DNA of 64,000 bases from Salinicola tamaricis (GTDB lineage: Bacteria > Pseudomonadota > Gammaproteobacteria > Pseudomonadales > Halomonadaceae): assembly GCF_003006155.1 (NCBI RefSeq), contig NZ_CP023559.1, positions 124,001-188,000 on the forward strand, read 5' to 3'. The translations under genes and the position numbers were made by a program. The notes beneath the pieces are model-generated. The model saw nothing but the letters and a program-made list of their open reading frames with translations. It was not told where the DNA came from and did no database searches. Of the stretch, positions 20,140 to 31,280 are shown in pieces; the stretch's first letter is position 1; each line of letters starts with the position of its first letter.

Positions 20140-20142
20140 CTC

Positions 20143-21447
20143 TCAGGACGGCATTACCGCCAGCCGACGCCCACCCGGCGCCCAAAGCAGGAACAGCCCG
20201 ATCAGCACCCGAGCAGCGCCAGCGCGGCGATATAATAGGCCGGCGCCGCCGGGTGAGAGATCATCAAGGTCGACACCACCACCGGGGTGAAGCCGCCGAA
20301 GATGGCGTAGGCGACGTTATAGGAGAACGACAGCCCCGAGAAAACGCACCGCCGCCGGAAATGACTTCACCGCAATGGTCGGGACCACACCGACGATCCC
20401 CACGCCGAAGCCGGCCAGGCAGTAGCTCCACAGCAGCTGGCTCGGGTCCTGCGGCACGCTGTGCATCATCACCCAGTAGGCGACGCCCAGCAGCAGGCTC
20501 CACAGGATCAGGGTCACCCCGCCCCAGACGGTCGGCGCACCAGCCGGCGGCGATGCTGCCGAACACGGTGCAGACGATGGCCCAGACGTTGGCATAGGAC
20601 GCATCGATGGCGTAGAGGCTCTTGAGCATGCTCGGGGTGAGCAGCAGGACCACCACCACCGCACCGGTGAGGATCCAGGTCACACCCATCGACAGCGCCA
20701 CGCTGTCGAGGTGGCTGGCGAGCACGCGCTTCACCGGCAACCCGTCGGAGAGCGCCTTCTTGGCGCGCATCTCGGCGAACACCGGGGTCTCTTCCAGGTA
20801 GCGGCGCAGGTAGACCGCGATGAAGCCGAAAACCCGCCGATCAGAAACGGCACTCGCCAGCCGTAGGCGCTCATCTCCTCGGCGCTGTAGTAGGACTTGA
20901 AGAAGGCCGAGATGATCGAGCCGATCAGGATCCCGGCGACCAGCCCCGAGGCCAGGGTGCCGCAAGCCAGACCGACGTCCTTGCGCGAGACGTGCTCGGT
21001 GACGAAGACCCAGGCCCCTGGCACCTCGCCGCCCACCGCCGCGCCCTGCAGAATGCGCATCAATACCAGCAGCAGCGGCGCGGCGTAGCCGATCGTCGCA
21101 TAGGTAGGCAGGCAGCCGATCAGCAGCGTCGGCACCGACATCAGAAAGATCGACAGCGTGAACATCCGCTTGCGCCCCAGCAGATCGCCGAAGTGCGCCA
21201 TGATGATGCCGCCCAGCGGCCGCGCCAGATAGCCGGCGGCGAAGATGCCGTAGGTCTGCACCATGCGCAGCCACTCGGGCATCTCCGGCGGAAAGAACAG
21301 CGCCCCGATGACCGTGGCGAAGTAGACGAAGATGATAAAGTCGTAGAACTCCAGCGCGCCGCCAAGGGCGGACAGCGACAGGACCTTGATGTCTCCGCGA
21401 GACAGGGGGCGCGACGGCGCCGCGTCGTACTGAGGAAGAGTGGCCAT
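20143..21447 (-). CDS. MFS transporter, metabolite:H+ symporter (MHS) type, frameshifted
   Basis: Starts MATLPQYDAAPSRPLSRGDIKVLSLSALGGALEFYDFIIFVYF. GRKRMFTLSIFLMS is the MFS loop 2-3 motif and LLLVLMRILQGAAVGGEVPGAWVFVTEH is diagnostic for the MHS group (ProP, KgtP, ShiA). Frame changes near 20840, 20540, 20335 and 20208 interrupt the C-terminal half, but NVAYAIFGGFTPVVVSTLM and a terminal LIGLFLLWAPGGRRLAV are still readable, ending at 20143. About 434 residues and 12 helices. Likely imports an organic acid or osmolyte with protons; substrate not assignable. Confidence 0.75.
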
Positions 21448-21599
21448 GGCTATTGTCTTGTGTCGTGGGGCGTCGAAGTCGGGTGTGTCCCTGTTCCCGC
21501 CCGGGCGCCGTGAAGCCGGCAGCGGATGTCAGGCAAGACGCGCGGGGCAGAGTACGTTAACAGAGTCCCAACACGCCGTCATGGCCCTGAACGCCGCCC

Positions 21600-21633
21600 A
21601 AAACGCAGCGAGCCGGCCCTGGGGCCGGCTCGC
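21600..21633 (-). terminator. Rho-independent terminator after osmC
   Basis: GCGAGCCGGCC at 21608-21618 pairs perfectly over 11 bp with GGCCGGCTCGC at 21623-21633, with a 4-base loop. On the minus strand it is followed after four bases by TTTT (21603-21600). It begins about 20 bp beyond the osmC stop codon. Confidence 0.7.
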
Positions 21634-21653
21634 GGTGGTCAGCGCCAGGCGCT

Positions 21654-22084
21654 TCAACTCTCGAGCTTGGCGTCCAGCGAGATCTTGGCGTTGAGGAGCT
21701 TGGAGATCGGGCAGCCCTCCTTGGCCTTCTGCGCAGCGCTGTCGAAGGTCGCCTGATCGGCGCCGGGGATCTTGGCCACGGTCTTCAATTCGACCGCGGT
21801 GATGGTGAAGCCGCTGTCATCCTGCTCCATGATCACGGTGGCCTCGGTCTTGATGCTCTCGGGCTCGATACCTCCTCGCCCAGCATCGACAGCGCCATCG
21901 AGAAGCAGCTGGCATGGGCGGAAGCCACCAGCTCTTCCGGATTGGTACCGGGCTGACCCTCGAAACGGGTATTGAAACCGTAAGGGTTCTCCTTGAGCGC
22001 ACCGCTCTGGGTGGATACCACACCCTTGCCTTTCTTGAGGCTGCCCTTCCACTCGGCGGAACCGGATTTCTTGATCGTCATCAT
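21654..22084 (-). CDS. osmC: OsmC-family peroxiredoxin, one frameshift
   Basis: MTIKKSGSAEWKGSLKKGKG at the start and NPEELVASAHASCFSMALS give the first conserved region with the peroxidatic cysteine. After a frameshift near 21870, IKTEATVIMEQDDSGFTITAVELKTVAKIPG..AAQKAKEGCPISKLLNAKISLDAKLES gives the second cysteine (GCPIS). About 143 residues, the usual length. It reduces organic hydroperoxides with thiols such as lipoyl proteins. Two adjacent in-frame ATGs at 22084 and 22081 are possible starts. It lies just downstream of tpx on the same strand, forming a small peroxide-defence group. Confidence 0.85.
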
Positions 22085-22203
22085 CGTCTCCATGGGTCGT
22101 GTGAAGGCTGCGGTCGTCGTCCGCATCCATCCGTGGGGATGGCTCGCGAATCGTGTAGACCATGCCTTGAACTCTCATCGAACTTAGGATCTTTCCTTTC
22201 CAT

Positions 22204-22704
22204 CTAGGCGTCGAGCGCTGCGATCGCGGCGTCATAGTCCGGCTCGTGCTTGATCTCGCCGACCAGCTCAGCGTGGACCACCCGATCCTCTTCGTCGAGG
22301 ACCACCACGCCCGCGCGCACAGCCCGGCCATGGGCCGCTGTCCAGCGACACGCCGAGAGCTGGCGGAATTCGGGATGGCGAAAGCAGGAGAGCGTACTGA
22401 CATCGTCGAGCCCTTCCGCCCCGCAGAAGCGCACCTGGGCGAACGGCAGGTCCGCCGACACCACCAGCACCACGGTATTGTCGAGCTGGCTGGCGCGCTC
22501 GTTGAACTTGCGCGCCGACATCGCACAGGTCTTGGTGTCGATGCTGGGGATGATGTTGAGCACCTTGCGCTTGCCGGCGTAGTCGTCGAGCTGGACATCC
22601 TTGAGCTCGGCATCGGTCAGCGTGAACGGCGGCGCCTTGTCGCCCTTCTCGAGAAAACGGCCACTCACCTCGACGGGTTCACCGCCACGGGTAACGGTCT
22701 GCAT
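22204..22704 (-). CDS. tpx: Thiol peroxidase (2-Cys peroxiredoxin Tpx)
   Basis: A 166-residue protein. [18 protein letters not shown] contains the peroxidatic cysteine and [18 protein letters not shown] the resolving cysteine, as in E. coli Tpx. The C-terminus [33 protein letters not shown] is also typical. Between about 22310 and 22370 the local sequence ([14 protein letters not shown]) departs from the family although the frame is regained, which suggests compensating base errors. It reduces lipid and other hydroperoxides using thioredoxin, in the cytosol or periplasm. AGGAG precedes the ATG, and a short GCCCC/GGGGC hairpin lies at 22723-22735 just upstream. Confidence 0.88.
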   Translation of the reverse strand: MQTVTRGGEPVEVSGRFLEKGDKAPPFTLTDAELKDVQLDDYAGKRKVLNIIPSIDTKTCAMSARKFNERASQLDNTVVLVVSADLPFAQVRFCGAEGLDDVSTLSCFRHPEFRQLSACRWTAAHGRAVRAGVVVLDEEDRVVHAELVGEIKHEPDYDAAIAALDA

Positions 22705-22860
22705 GGTATCGCTCCTTGGAGAGCCCCGAAGGGGCCCAGTGACAACATCTGACGGCGGAAGGCCAGGCTACTCGGCCTCTCCGCTTGGATCAGCCCCAGA
22801 ATAGCCCCGACACGGCATGGCAGCCATCGGCGCAGGTCGCGGCACAAGCATGGACTCGCG

Positions 22861-23409
22861 TCACTCGACGCGACATGCGGCCAGCCCGGCCGCCAGCGCC
22901 GCCGAGCCGGGCTCGCGCAGTCGCGCCATGTTGCGCTCGGGGATACCCTCGGGGTCGGCGTGGTTGGCGATCGCCCGTTCGAGCTCGGCTTCACGCAGAA
23001 TATGCAGCATCGGCCAGGGGGAACGGTTGGTGGCGTTGGCAGGATCTGTCGCCTCGACGCCCTCGAACACATAGTCCGGGTGGAAGCTGGCCAGCTGATA
23101 GATACCGACATAGCCCAACGCCTCCATCAACCGCTCGGCCAGTTCGAGCCAGTCCAGATAGACGTCGAAATCGTCCATGCCCGCGGGTGCGATCAAGAGC
23201 GTGGTGGCGATATCGGCGTGGGCATCGAGATGCCGGCACTCGGCCACCAGCTCGTGCAGCAGCCCTTCCAGGTCGCTGGCCTCGGCCACGGCATAGCGAA
23301 TGGCATCACGACGCATCTCGCGCCCGGCAAAGGGACAGATATCGTGGGCCACGACGAAGGATTCGACCCAGGCCCGGGTCTGGCGGAGCGAAGAGGGTTC
23401 GATGGAGAT
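22861..23409 (-). CDS. DUF1415 family protein
   Basis: RAWVESFVVAHDICPFAGREM, ATTLLIAPAGMDDFDVYLDWLELAERLME, YQLASFHPDYVFEGVEATDPANATNRSPWPMLHILRE are conserved DUF1415 blocks. Length from about 23409 is 182 residues, typical of the family. No ATG or GTG is present at the expected point; GGAGA is followed by ATC, so a base error may hide the start, and the open frame continues upstream to 23526. Function is unknown; the CPF and HPDY motifs suggest a small catalytic or binding protein. It sits upstream of tpx on the same strand. Confidence 0.75.
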   Translation of the reverse strand: MSIEPSSLRQTRAWVESFVVAHDICPFAGREMRRDAIRYAVAEASDLEGLLHELVAECRHLDAHADIATTLLIAPAGMDDFDVYLDWLELAERLMEALGYVGIYQLASFHPDYVFEGVEATDPANATNRSPWPMLHILREAELERAIANHADPEGIPERNMARLREPGSAALAAGLAACRVE

Positions 23410-23507
23410 TCTCCTGGAAGCGGTAGACGATGGCCGATGTCGGGTTTGCGAAACCCGCGAGTGGCGACCAGCATAACAGCAACGCCTAAACCAAAAGGGA
23501 GTCTTGC

Positions 23508-24407
23508 ATGCCCGGGCAGAGACCACGGATCGAATTTCCCGCCAGCGGCGACGCCCCAGCGCTGGCCTTGCCGGCCATCGGCCAGGGAACCTGGTACATG
23601 GGCGAGAATCGGGTGCCGCGCCAGCAGGAGGTGGCGGCGCTGCAGCATGGCCTGGACCTGGGCCTCGCGCTGATCGACACCGCCGAGATGTATGGTGACG
23701 GCGGTGCCGAGGAAGTCGTCGGCGAGGCGCTGCGCGGTCGCCGCGACGACGCCTTCGTGGTCTCCAAGGTCTACCCCTGGAACGCCGGTCGCGACAGCGC
23801 CATCGCCGCCTGCGAGGGCAGCCTCGAGCGGCTGGGGATCGAGACCCTCGATCTCTATCTGCTGCACTGGCCCGGCGGCATTCCGCTGGAGGAGACCTTC
23901 GAGGCGTTCGAGCGGCTGCGCGATCAGGGCAAGATCCGCCGCTTCGGCGTCTCCAACTTCGATGCCGGCAACCTCAGAGCCATGGAAGCGCTGCCGGCCG
24001 CCGCCGATTGCGCGACCAACCAGGTGCTCTACCACCTCGGCTCCCGCGGCATCGAGGTCGATGTCCTGCCGTGGATGCAGGACCACCATCTGCCGGTGAT
24101 GGCCTACTGCCCGCTGGCCCAGGGTGGCCGGCTGCGGGCCAAGCTGCTCTCCTCCACGGTGGTCAACGAGATCGCCGACAAGCATGGCGCCAGCGCCGCC
24201 CAGATTCTGCTGGCCTGGGCCATCCGCCCTGCCTGCCCTCAGCACGAGCGGCCGAGGCCGGTGGTCGCCATTCCCAAGGCGTCGACCCTGGCGCATGTCG
24301 ACGCCAACGCCGCCGCCCTGGATATCGACCTCGACGCCGACGACCTCACCCGGCTCGACAACGCCTTTCCGGCGCCACGGGAGCCGGTATCGCTGGATAT
24401 CGTCTAG
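23508..24407 (+). CDS. Aldo/keto reductase
   Basis: Intact 299-residue TIM-barrel oxidoreductase. The catalytic tetrad is visible: Asp and Tyr in LIDTAEMYGDGGAEEVVGEAL, Lys in FVVSKVYPWN, His in LYLLHWPGG. IRRFGVSNFD and AIPKASTLAHVDAN are family signatures; the latter holds the NADPH-binding Lys. Probably reduces carbonyls such as methylglyoxal or 2,5-diketo-gluconate type sugars, but no substrate can be set. It is divergent from the DUF1415 gene and convergent with nfi. GGGAG lies 8 bases before the ATG. Confidence 0.88.
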   Translation: MPGQRPRIEFPASGDAPALALPAIGQGTWYMGENRVPRQQEVAALQHGLDLGLALIDTAEMYGDGGAEEVVGEALRGRRDDAFVVSKVYPWNAGRDSAIAACEGSLERLGIETLDLYLLHWPGGIPLEETFEAFERLRDQGKIRRFGVSNFDAGNLRAMEALPAAADCATNQVLYHLGSRGIEVDVLPWMQDHHLPVMAYCPLAQGGRLRAKLLSSTVVNEIADKHGASAAQILLAWAIRPACPQHERPRPVVAIPKASTLAHVDANAAALDIDLDADDLTRLDNAFPAPREPVSLDIV

Positions 24408-24440
24408 GCAATACCTGACAGCTAGGCAATGCCCGACAGC
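24405..24440. repeat. 18-bp direct repeat at the aldo/keto reductase stop
   Basis: TAGGCAATRCCYGACAGC occurs at 24405-24422 and 24423-24440 with two differences. The first copy contains the stop codon of the aldo/keto reductase gene. Looks like a local duplication in the spacer between convergent genes. Confidence 0.6.
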
Positions 24441-24444
24441 GCGG

Positions 24445-25176
24445 CTACAGCGACAGCTGCCCGCTGACCGCCACCTCGCCCTTCCTCGATGCCAGCCGAT
24501 CCGCCAGCCGGGTCGGCTCCGGTAGCTTGGTGCGGCCCAGGCAGCGCACCACCCAGTCGACCGCGGTGGGCAAAGAGAGCCGGTGCCCCGGCGATACGAA
24601 CAGCGGCTTCACTCCCTCCCGCGAGCGCAGCACCGCGCCGATGGTGACCCGGCCGTGGGCGTCGACGCTGACGTCACTCGGATCCTCTTCGCGCCGCCGG
24701 TCGGTCAGCGGCGTCCACTCCCCCTTGGCCGACGGCACCTCGCCGAACTGGCCGCACAGCCGGCTCTTGCCTACGCCGATGGTCGGCAGATCAAGCCACA
24801 GCCCCAGATGCGAGGCGATGCCCAGGCGCCGCGGGTGGGCAATGCCCTGGCCGTCGACCATGATCAGATCCGGGCGCCGCGAGAGCTGCTCGAAGGCCCC
24901 CAGCGCCGCGGGTATCTCGCGAAACGACAGCAGCCCCGGCACGTAGGGCATGCGCGTCGGCTCGCGATGCACCACCTGCTCCACCAGCGCAAGCGACGGC
25001 CACTCGAGCAGCACCAGCGCCGCGCGGGTGGTCTCACCGCCATCTTCGAAGCCGATATCCATGCCGGCGATCAGGCCCACCTCGCCCAGCGTATCCTCGC
25101 GCCTGACGCTCGGTGCCAGCCGCTTCTGCAGGGCGATCGCCGCCTCCGGCGTCAGATTCCAGTCATGTAGTGCCAT
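24445..25176 (-). CDS. nfi: Endonuclease V (deoxyinosine 3' endonuclease)
   Basis: Intact; start [20 protein letters not shown] at 25176 gives about 243 residues. Conserved blocks are [12 protein letters not shown] (catalytic Asp), [22 protein letters not shown] (PYIPG-type wedge, here PYVPG), [24 protein letters not shown] (second catalytic Asp), [11 protein letters not shown] and [14 protein letters not shown]. It nicks DNA one base 3' of deoxyinosine and other deaminated bases. Divergent from sbcD, 178 bp away, so the two repair loci share a control region. Confidence 0.92.
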   Translation of the reverse strand: MALHDWNLTPEAAIALQKRLAPSVRREDTLGEVGLIAGMDIGFEDGGETTRAALVLLEWPSLALVEQVVHREPTRMPYVPGLLSFREIPAALGAFEQLSRRPDLIMVDGQGIAHPRRLGIASHLGLWLDLPTIGVGKSRLCGQFGEVPSAKGEWTPLTDRRREEDPSDVSVDAHGRVTIGAVLRSREGVKPLFVSPGHRLSLPTAVDWVVRCLGRTKLPEPTRLADRLASRKGEVAVSGQLSL

Positions 25177-25354
25177 GGCGGTGGTGCTCTCCCGTGCTGT
25201 CGACGCCGCAAAGCCTAGTTGCGCCGACGGCATCTCTCCAACACAGCGTCTCTCCAACATCGAGAACCTGCGTTCGGCTCCAAACCGAGCGGCGCGTTAC
25301 ACTTGGCGTCGCTTTTTCCAATTCACTCTCTCAGACGTCACAAGGCGCCACATC

Positions 25355-26595
25355 GTGAAATTCTTCCACACCGCCGACTGGCACCTGGGCCAGTCCTTCC
25401 ATGGCCAGGAGCGCCATGTCGAACAGCGCGCCTTTCTCGACTGGCTGCTGGCGACGCTCGCCGAGCGCCAGCCCGATGCGCTGCTGATCGCCGGTGACAT
25501 ATTCGATGTGGTCAATCCCTCGCTGCGGGCCCAGGAACTGCTCTACGACTTCATCGTCGCCGCCCACGCCGCCCCCTGCCGGCGCTGGAGATCGTGATGA
25601 TCGCCGGCAACCACGATAGCGGTTCGCGCATCGAACTGCCGGCGCCGCTGATGAAGCGTCTCAACACCCATGCCCTGGGGCGGGTGCACTGGCTCGAGGA
25701 TGGCAGGCTCGACAGTGAGCACTTGCTGGTGCCGCTGCCCGACGCCAGCGGGGAGATTCGCGCCTGGTGCCTGGCGCTGCCCTTCCTGCGCCCGGCAGAG
25801 GTCACCGGCGGCGATACCGACGACTACCGCGACGGTATCGCACGCGTGCACCGCGAGCTGGTCGCAGCCGCCGAGACCCGCCGCGAACCGGGCCAGGCGC
25901 TGGTGGCGATGAGCCACGCCCATCTGCAGGGCGCCGCCGTCTCCGAGGCGAGCGAACGACCGATCGTGATCGGCGGTGAGGAGGCGATCTCCGCCGCGCT
26001 CTTTCCGCCCTCGATCGCCTACGTGGCGCTGGGACATCTCCACCGGCCACAGCAGGTGGGCGAGGCGCGCATCCGCTACAGCGGTTCGCCGCTGCCGCTG
26101 GATTTCAGCGAGAGCCACTATCCGCACCAGGTGCTCGAAGTGAGCCTGAACGGGGCCGAACTCGACTCCATCGAGAGCCTGCCGATACCTCGCCACGTGG
26201 CGCTGGAGCGCATCGGCCCGGGCAGCGTCGAGACAGTCGAGGCCGAGCTTTTGGCATGGCAGCCCGAGCCCACCACCGGGGAGGTACTACCGCGTGAGCG
26301 CTGGCCGTGGCTGGAGGTGCGCGTGGCCCTCGAGACGCCGCAGCCCGATCTGCGCGCCCGGATCGAGGCGGCGATCGCCGACAAGCCGCTGCGGCTGCTG
26401 CGCATTCATAGCCACTACCCCAACGCCGGGGGCGACACCGCGGACAGCGTCACGCTCGATCTCGACAGCCTCACGCCGCAGGAGATCTTCGCCCGCCGCT
26501 GGCAGGCCGAGTATGGCGAGACGCCGCCGGAAGCGGTGGCGCGGGATTTCGCCACCCTGGTGCAGGAAGTCCAGGACGCGGAGGGTGAGGCATGA
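25355..26595 (+). CDS. sbcD: Exonuclease subunit SbcD (Mre11-type), one frameshift
   Basis: GTG start at 25355: KFFHTADWHLGQSFHG carries the first metallophosphatase motif, ALLIAGDIFDVVNP the second. The frame shifts near 25580, then MIAGNHDSGSRIELPAPL (GNHD motif), VAMSHAHLQG and YVALGHLHRPQQVG (GHxH) complete the manganese site. The C-terminal cap runs to 26595. About 413 residues. It overlaps sbcC by ATGA. With SbcC it opens DNA hairpins and protein-blocked ends. Confidence 0.88.
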
Positions 26596-29500
26596 AGATA
26601 CTCGCCATCCGGCTGGAGAACCTGGCCTCGCTGGCCGGTCGCCACGAGCTCGACTTCACCGTTTCACCCCTTGCCGACCAGGGGCTTTACGCCATCACCG
26701 GCCCCACCGGCGCCGGCAAGAGCACTCTGCTCGATGCACTCTGCCTGGCGCTCTATGGCAGCACGCCGCGACTGCGCCAAGCGCCGGTGCGCGACTCCCA
26801 GATCGCCGATGTGGGCCGCGACACCCTGACCACCGCCGATGCCCGTACCCTGCTGCGCCGCGGCTGCGCCAGCGGCTTCGCCGAGGTCGATTTCGTCGGC
26901 CGCGACGGCCGCCGCTACCGCGCCCGCTGGAGCGTGCGTCGGGCCCGCGACAAGCTCGACGGCAGCCTGCAGAAGGTCGAGCAGTCGCTCACCGATCTCG
27001 ACGCCAACCAGCTGCTGACGGCACAGAAGCGCGAATTCGACCGCCTGCTGCCGGAGCGGCTGGGACTCAATTTCGACCAGTTCACCCGTGCCGTGCTGCT
27101 CGCCCAGAGCGAGTTCGCCGCCTTTCTCAAGGCCGATGACAACGCCCGCAGCGAACTGCTGGAGCGGCTCACCGATACCCAGCACTACTCCGCCATCTCG
27201 CGCGCCGCCTTCCAGCGCACGCGCACGGCCAGAGGCGCGCTGGAGGCGATCGAAGCGCGCCTCGCCGACGCCCTGCCGGCGGACACCGAGGGCCGCGCCG
27301 ACCTGGAGCGCGAGGCCGCATCACAGCAGCAGGCGCTGGCAGCGCTGCAGGCCCGGCGCGAGCAGCTGCGTGGCGAGGGCACCGAGCTCGAACGTCAGGC
27401 CCGGCTGAGCGCCGACTGGCAGCAGGCCGAGAGCGCCCTGCAGGCGGCCGAGGCAGCGATCGCCGCCGCCCAGGAGGAGCGCCACACCCTCGCCCAGCTC
27501 GACGCCATTGCCCCCTGGTGCGAGCGTGCCCAGCAGCGACGCAGCCTGGCAGAGACCCTGGCCCGGCGTGGACAGCAGCTGGCCGAAGCCCGCGCCGCAC
27601 TCGACCGCTGCGACGGCGAACGCCAGGCCCTGACACCCGAGCTGGAAGCCGCCAGCACCGCCCGCGAACGCGCCGCCGCCGCGCAGCGCGACGCGCAGCC
27701 CGAGCTGGAGCAGGCGCGCCAGCTGGAGAGCGAGCGTGATCGGCTCCAGCAGCAGTGCGATCAGCAGCGCACGGAGCAAGCGCAACTCAATGCCGCCGCG
27801 GCCGAGAGCGCACAGCAGCAGACGCAGCTACAGCAGCGCCTGGCCACCCAGGCGCAGCAGATCGAGGCCCAGCAGCAGCACCTCGCTGCGCTGCTGGAGA
27901 CAGCGACGACGGAGACCGCCGCGGCTGACCTGCGCGCCGCCCTTAACCGCAGCCGTGACGGCGCCCAGACACGGCTAGACGCCCTGGACACTCTGACCCA
28001 GGCGTGGCGCGAACGCGAGCGGCTGGATCATGAGCAGGCGACGCTGCAGCAACAGCTCGCAGAGAGCCGCGAGCGGCTGACCCAACTCGAACAGGCAGGC
28101 CAGCAGGCCAAGCGCGATCTCACCGCCGCCGAGCAGCGCCAGGCCCAGATCGGCGAACAGATCGAGAGCGCCCGCGCTGCGCGTAGCGACGAGGTCGCGC
28201 GGCTACGCCAGCAGCTGCGTGAAGAGACACCGTGCCCGGTGTGTGGCGCCATCGATCACCCCTACCGCGACGCGCCGCCGGCGCATCCGGGGGAGGCGCT
28301 GGTCGCCAGCATCGAAGCCCAGGAGCGCCAGCAGCTCGAGCAGGAGGCCCAGCGCGTGGCGGCCGCCCGCGAGCAGCATCAAGAGCTGAGCGTCGAGTGG
28401 CGCAGCTGCCGCCAGACGCTGCTGGCTGCCGAGCAGCGCCAGCAAGCGCTAGCGCCGGCCCGCGAGGCCGCCGCCAGAGCCCTGGCCGACCACCCGCTGA
28501 GCACCGAGCTGAGCATCGCCGAGCAACCCGGCGAGTGGCTGCAGCACCAGCGCGAGCAGACGCTGAGTGAGCGCCAGCAGGCCAGCGAGCGGCTGCAGCG
28601 GCTCGATACCATCGAGCGCACCTGGACCCGCTCGAACGTCAGCACCAGAGCCTGGCCCTGGAACTGGGCAAGCGGGAGACACGCCAGGCCCTCGACCAGG
28701 CGCGCCTGGAAAACCTCGCCGCCGCCCTGCCGGAGCTGGAACAGGCGCTGACGCGTACGCATCAGGCACTCGGCGCGGCGCTGGGCGAACACGCCTCGGC
28801 CGGGGCCTGGCAGGCTGCACTGGAAGATCAGCGCCAGCAGGCGCAGCAGCAGTGGGAAGCGCGCCAGGCGCAGTGGCAGACCCTGGAGAATACCCACACG
28901 CGGCTGACCCGCAGATCGCCGATCTGGCCCAGCGCCAGCAGGAGGAACAGACCACCCACGCCGAGCTCGATCACGCCTGGCAAGCGTGGCGACGCACCCA
29001 ACCCGAGCTCGACGAGGCGCGACTGGAGACCCTGCTGGGCTATACCGAGGCCGCGCATCGCCAGCTGCGCGAGGCCTGCGAACGACGCGAGCGCGAGCGC
29101 GACGCGGCCCGGGTCGCGGTCGAGGAGCGCCGCCGCGCCCTGATCGAGCAGCGCCGTCTGCTACTACCAGAGACCCCCGAGGCGCGGCTGCTCGACACCG
29201 AGCACGAAGATGCGCTGAGCGCGCGCCACGCCGCCCAGCGCGAGCACCTGCAGGCGCTGGAGAGCGAATGGCAGGCCCAGCAGCAGCGCCGCGACACCGC
29301 CCAGCAGCAGCTCGCCGAGGATGCCGCCGGCGCCGGGTACAGCAGGAGGGGGCGCGCCAGCGCGAAGCCGCAGCGCAGGAGGTGCAGCGCTGGGAGCGAA
29401 TCAACGGCCTGATCGGCAGCGCCGATGGCAAGCGCTTTCGGCGTATCGCCCAGGCCTACAACCTCGACCACCTGTTGACCCACGCCAACCAGCACCTGCG

Positions 29501-29888
29501 CGCGCTGACGCCGCGCTACCGCCTGGAACGGGGCGGCAGCGAGCTGGGCATTCTGGTGATCGATGGCGACATGGCCGACGAGCGGCGCTCGGTGCACTCG
29601 CTCTCCGGCGGCGAGACCTTCCTGGTCTCGCTGGCGCTGGCGCTGGGGCTGGCCTCGATGGCCTCGCACCAGTTGGCGATCGAGTCGCTGTTCATCGACG
29701 AGGGCTTCGGCAGCCTCGACCCGGCGTCGCTGGCGCTGGCGATGGATGCCCTCGATGGCCTGCAGGCCCAGGGCCGCCGGGTCGGTGTGATCTCCCACGT
29801 GCAGGAGATGCACGAGCGAATCCCGCTCCAGATCCGGGTCGAGCCCAAGGGTAACGGGGCCAGCGAGGTGCGCTTGCAGCACAACTGA
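26592..29888 (+). CDS. sbcC: Exonuclease subunit SbcC (Rad50-type ATPase), frameshifted
   Basis: Walker A ITGPTGAGKSTLLDALCLALYG lies near residue 37. Long glutamine- and alanine-rich coiled coils surround the zinc hook CPVCGAIDHPY (nucleotides 28231-28263). The C-terminal half has the ABC signature HSLSGGETFLVSLALALGLASMAS and Walker B IESLFIDEGFGSLD, then GVISHVQEM. Frame changes near 28630, 28910 and 29335 lie in the second coiled coil, between intact ATPase halves. About 1,098 codons. Ends 8 bp from the stop of the convergent ROK gene. Confidence 0.88.
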
Positions 29889-29895
29889 GCGCGGC

Positions 29896-31086
29896 TCAGA
29901 CCTCGATCGCCGCCCGGGCCATGACCTGGGCGGCGGCGCCGCAGGCGGCGGTGAAGGTACTGTCCTCGACCACCTTCACTGGCACCCGCTGCGACTGGCG
30001 CAGCAGGTCATTCTGGTGGGCATCGAAGTAGGCCAGCGCCGGCGCCACCAGCGGCGCGCCAAGGCGCATCAGCGAGCCGCCGAGAATCAGCATCGAGGGG
30101 TTGAGGGTGTGATGCAGATTGAGCATCAAGAGCCCCAGCGCGCGCCCGGCCCGCGCCAGCGCCGCACTGACCTCGGGCTCGTCGAGACGCGCCAGCAGCG
30201 ACGCACTCAGGCTGGCATCGGCCGCCACGCCGAGGGATTCGCGCAGCATCCAGCCGCTGACCAGGGTCTCGGCACAGCCGTGGTTGCCGCAGTGGCAGGG
30301 AGCGCCGTCCGCCACCAGCACGGTATGGCCGATCTCCCCCACCAACCCCTGGTGCCCCCGCGGAATCACCGGAAAGTGCTCACCGCTGACCACCCCGCAA
30401 CCGATACCGCTGCCGGCACTGAGATAGGCGATCGACTCCGGCGGCGTGCCCTGGATGAAATAGAACTCGCCGAAGGCGGCGGCGTTGGCTTCGTTGTCGA
30501 GCAGCCACACCCCCGCCGGCGAGTCGAGCTCGGCACGTAATAGCGCCAGGAAGTCGACGTCGACCCAGCCCAGGTTGGGTGCCAGCCGCAAAATCGGCGC
30601 CTGCGGCGCCACCGGTCCCGGCAGCGCCACCCCGAGCCCCAGGCAGGACCGCGCCGCGATCGCCGGATCTCCGAGCAGCGCCTCGATCAGCCGCGCCAGC
30701 ATCGCCGCGGTCTCCTCCGGCATGGTGGGCGAGACGTCCAGGCGCTGGCTGGCGAGCCGCTCGCCGAGGAGATTGCACGCCACCACGCGTAGCCCCTTCA
30801 CCCCCACCTCGGCGCCAAGCATCACATGCTGCTCGCCATCCAGATAGAGCGAGCGCCCCGGGCGCCCGCCGCCGCGCGCGTGCAGCTCGCCCTCGCGCAG
30901 CCAGCCGCGCTCGCCGAGCACGTTGACCACACTGCCCACGGTGGCCTTGGTCAGCCCGGTACGCAGAGCGATATCGGCACGCGACAGCCCCGGATAGCGG
31001 CGTACCGTGCTCAAGATCGTGCTGCGATTGAGGCTCTTCAGGTAGTTGAGGTCACCGGCGGCGTGGGGTGTGAAGTGATTGGGCAT
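29896..31086 (-). CDS. ROK-family transcriptional repressor (XylR/NagC type)
   Basis: Intact, 396 residues. The N-terminal winged helix-turn-helix reads STILSTVRRYPGLSRADIALRTGLTKATVGSVVNVL. The sugar-kinase-like domain has LGAEVGVKG, GLGVALPGPV, ..GQ/E..GHTVL and the zinc site CHCGNHGCAET of ROK proteins. It is divergent from a D-xylose dehydrogenase gene, and a ROK-like inverted repeat lies at 31281-31301. By position it is the xylose- or xyloside-responsive repressor of the following operon. It could respond to another pentose, so no symbol is given. Confidence 0.88.
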   Translation of the reverse strand: MPNHFTPHAAGDLNYLKSLNRSTILSTVRRYPGLSRADIALRTGLTKATVGSVVNVLGERGWLREGELHARGGGRPGRSLYLDGEQHVMLGAEVGVKGLRVVACNLLGERLASQRLDVSPTMPEETAAMLARLIEALLGDPAIAARSCLGLGVALPGPVAPQAPILRLAPNLGWVDVDFLALLRAELDSPAGVWLLDNEANAAAFGEFYFIQGTPPESIAYLSAGSGIGCGVVSGEHFPVIPRGHQGLVGEIGHTVLVADGAPCHCGNHGCAETLVSGWMLRESLGVAADASLSASLLARLDEPEVSAALARAGRALGLLMLNLHHTLNPSMLILGGSLMRLGAPLVAPALAYFDAHQNDLLRQSQRVPVKVVEDSTFTAACGAAAQVMARAAIEV

Positions 31087-31280
31087 GGACGGCTCGGCAC
31101 GGAAGGCGATGCAGGGACTATATCAGAGCCATCGAAAGCAGCATCAGCCCCACTGGCAGGCGCAGCAGCTCCTCCCCGGGCCGCACCCACCACCACGCCT
31201 GCAGTCTGTTCCCTTTGCCCCCCTTACCACCAATGGCCAATGGCCAGTCTTCCGACCCCGGCGCATGCTGAGATCCAGGA

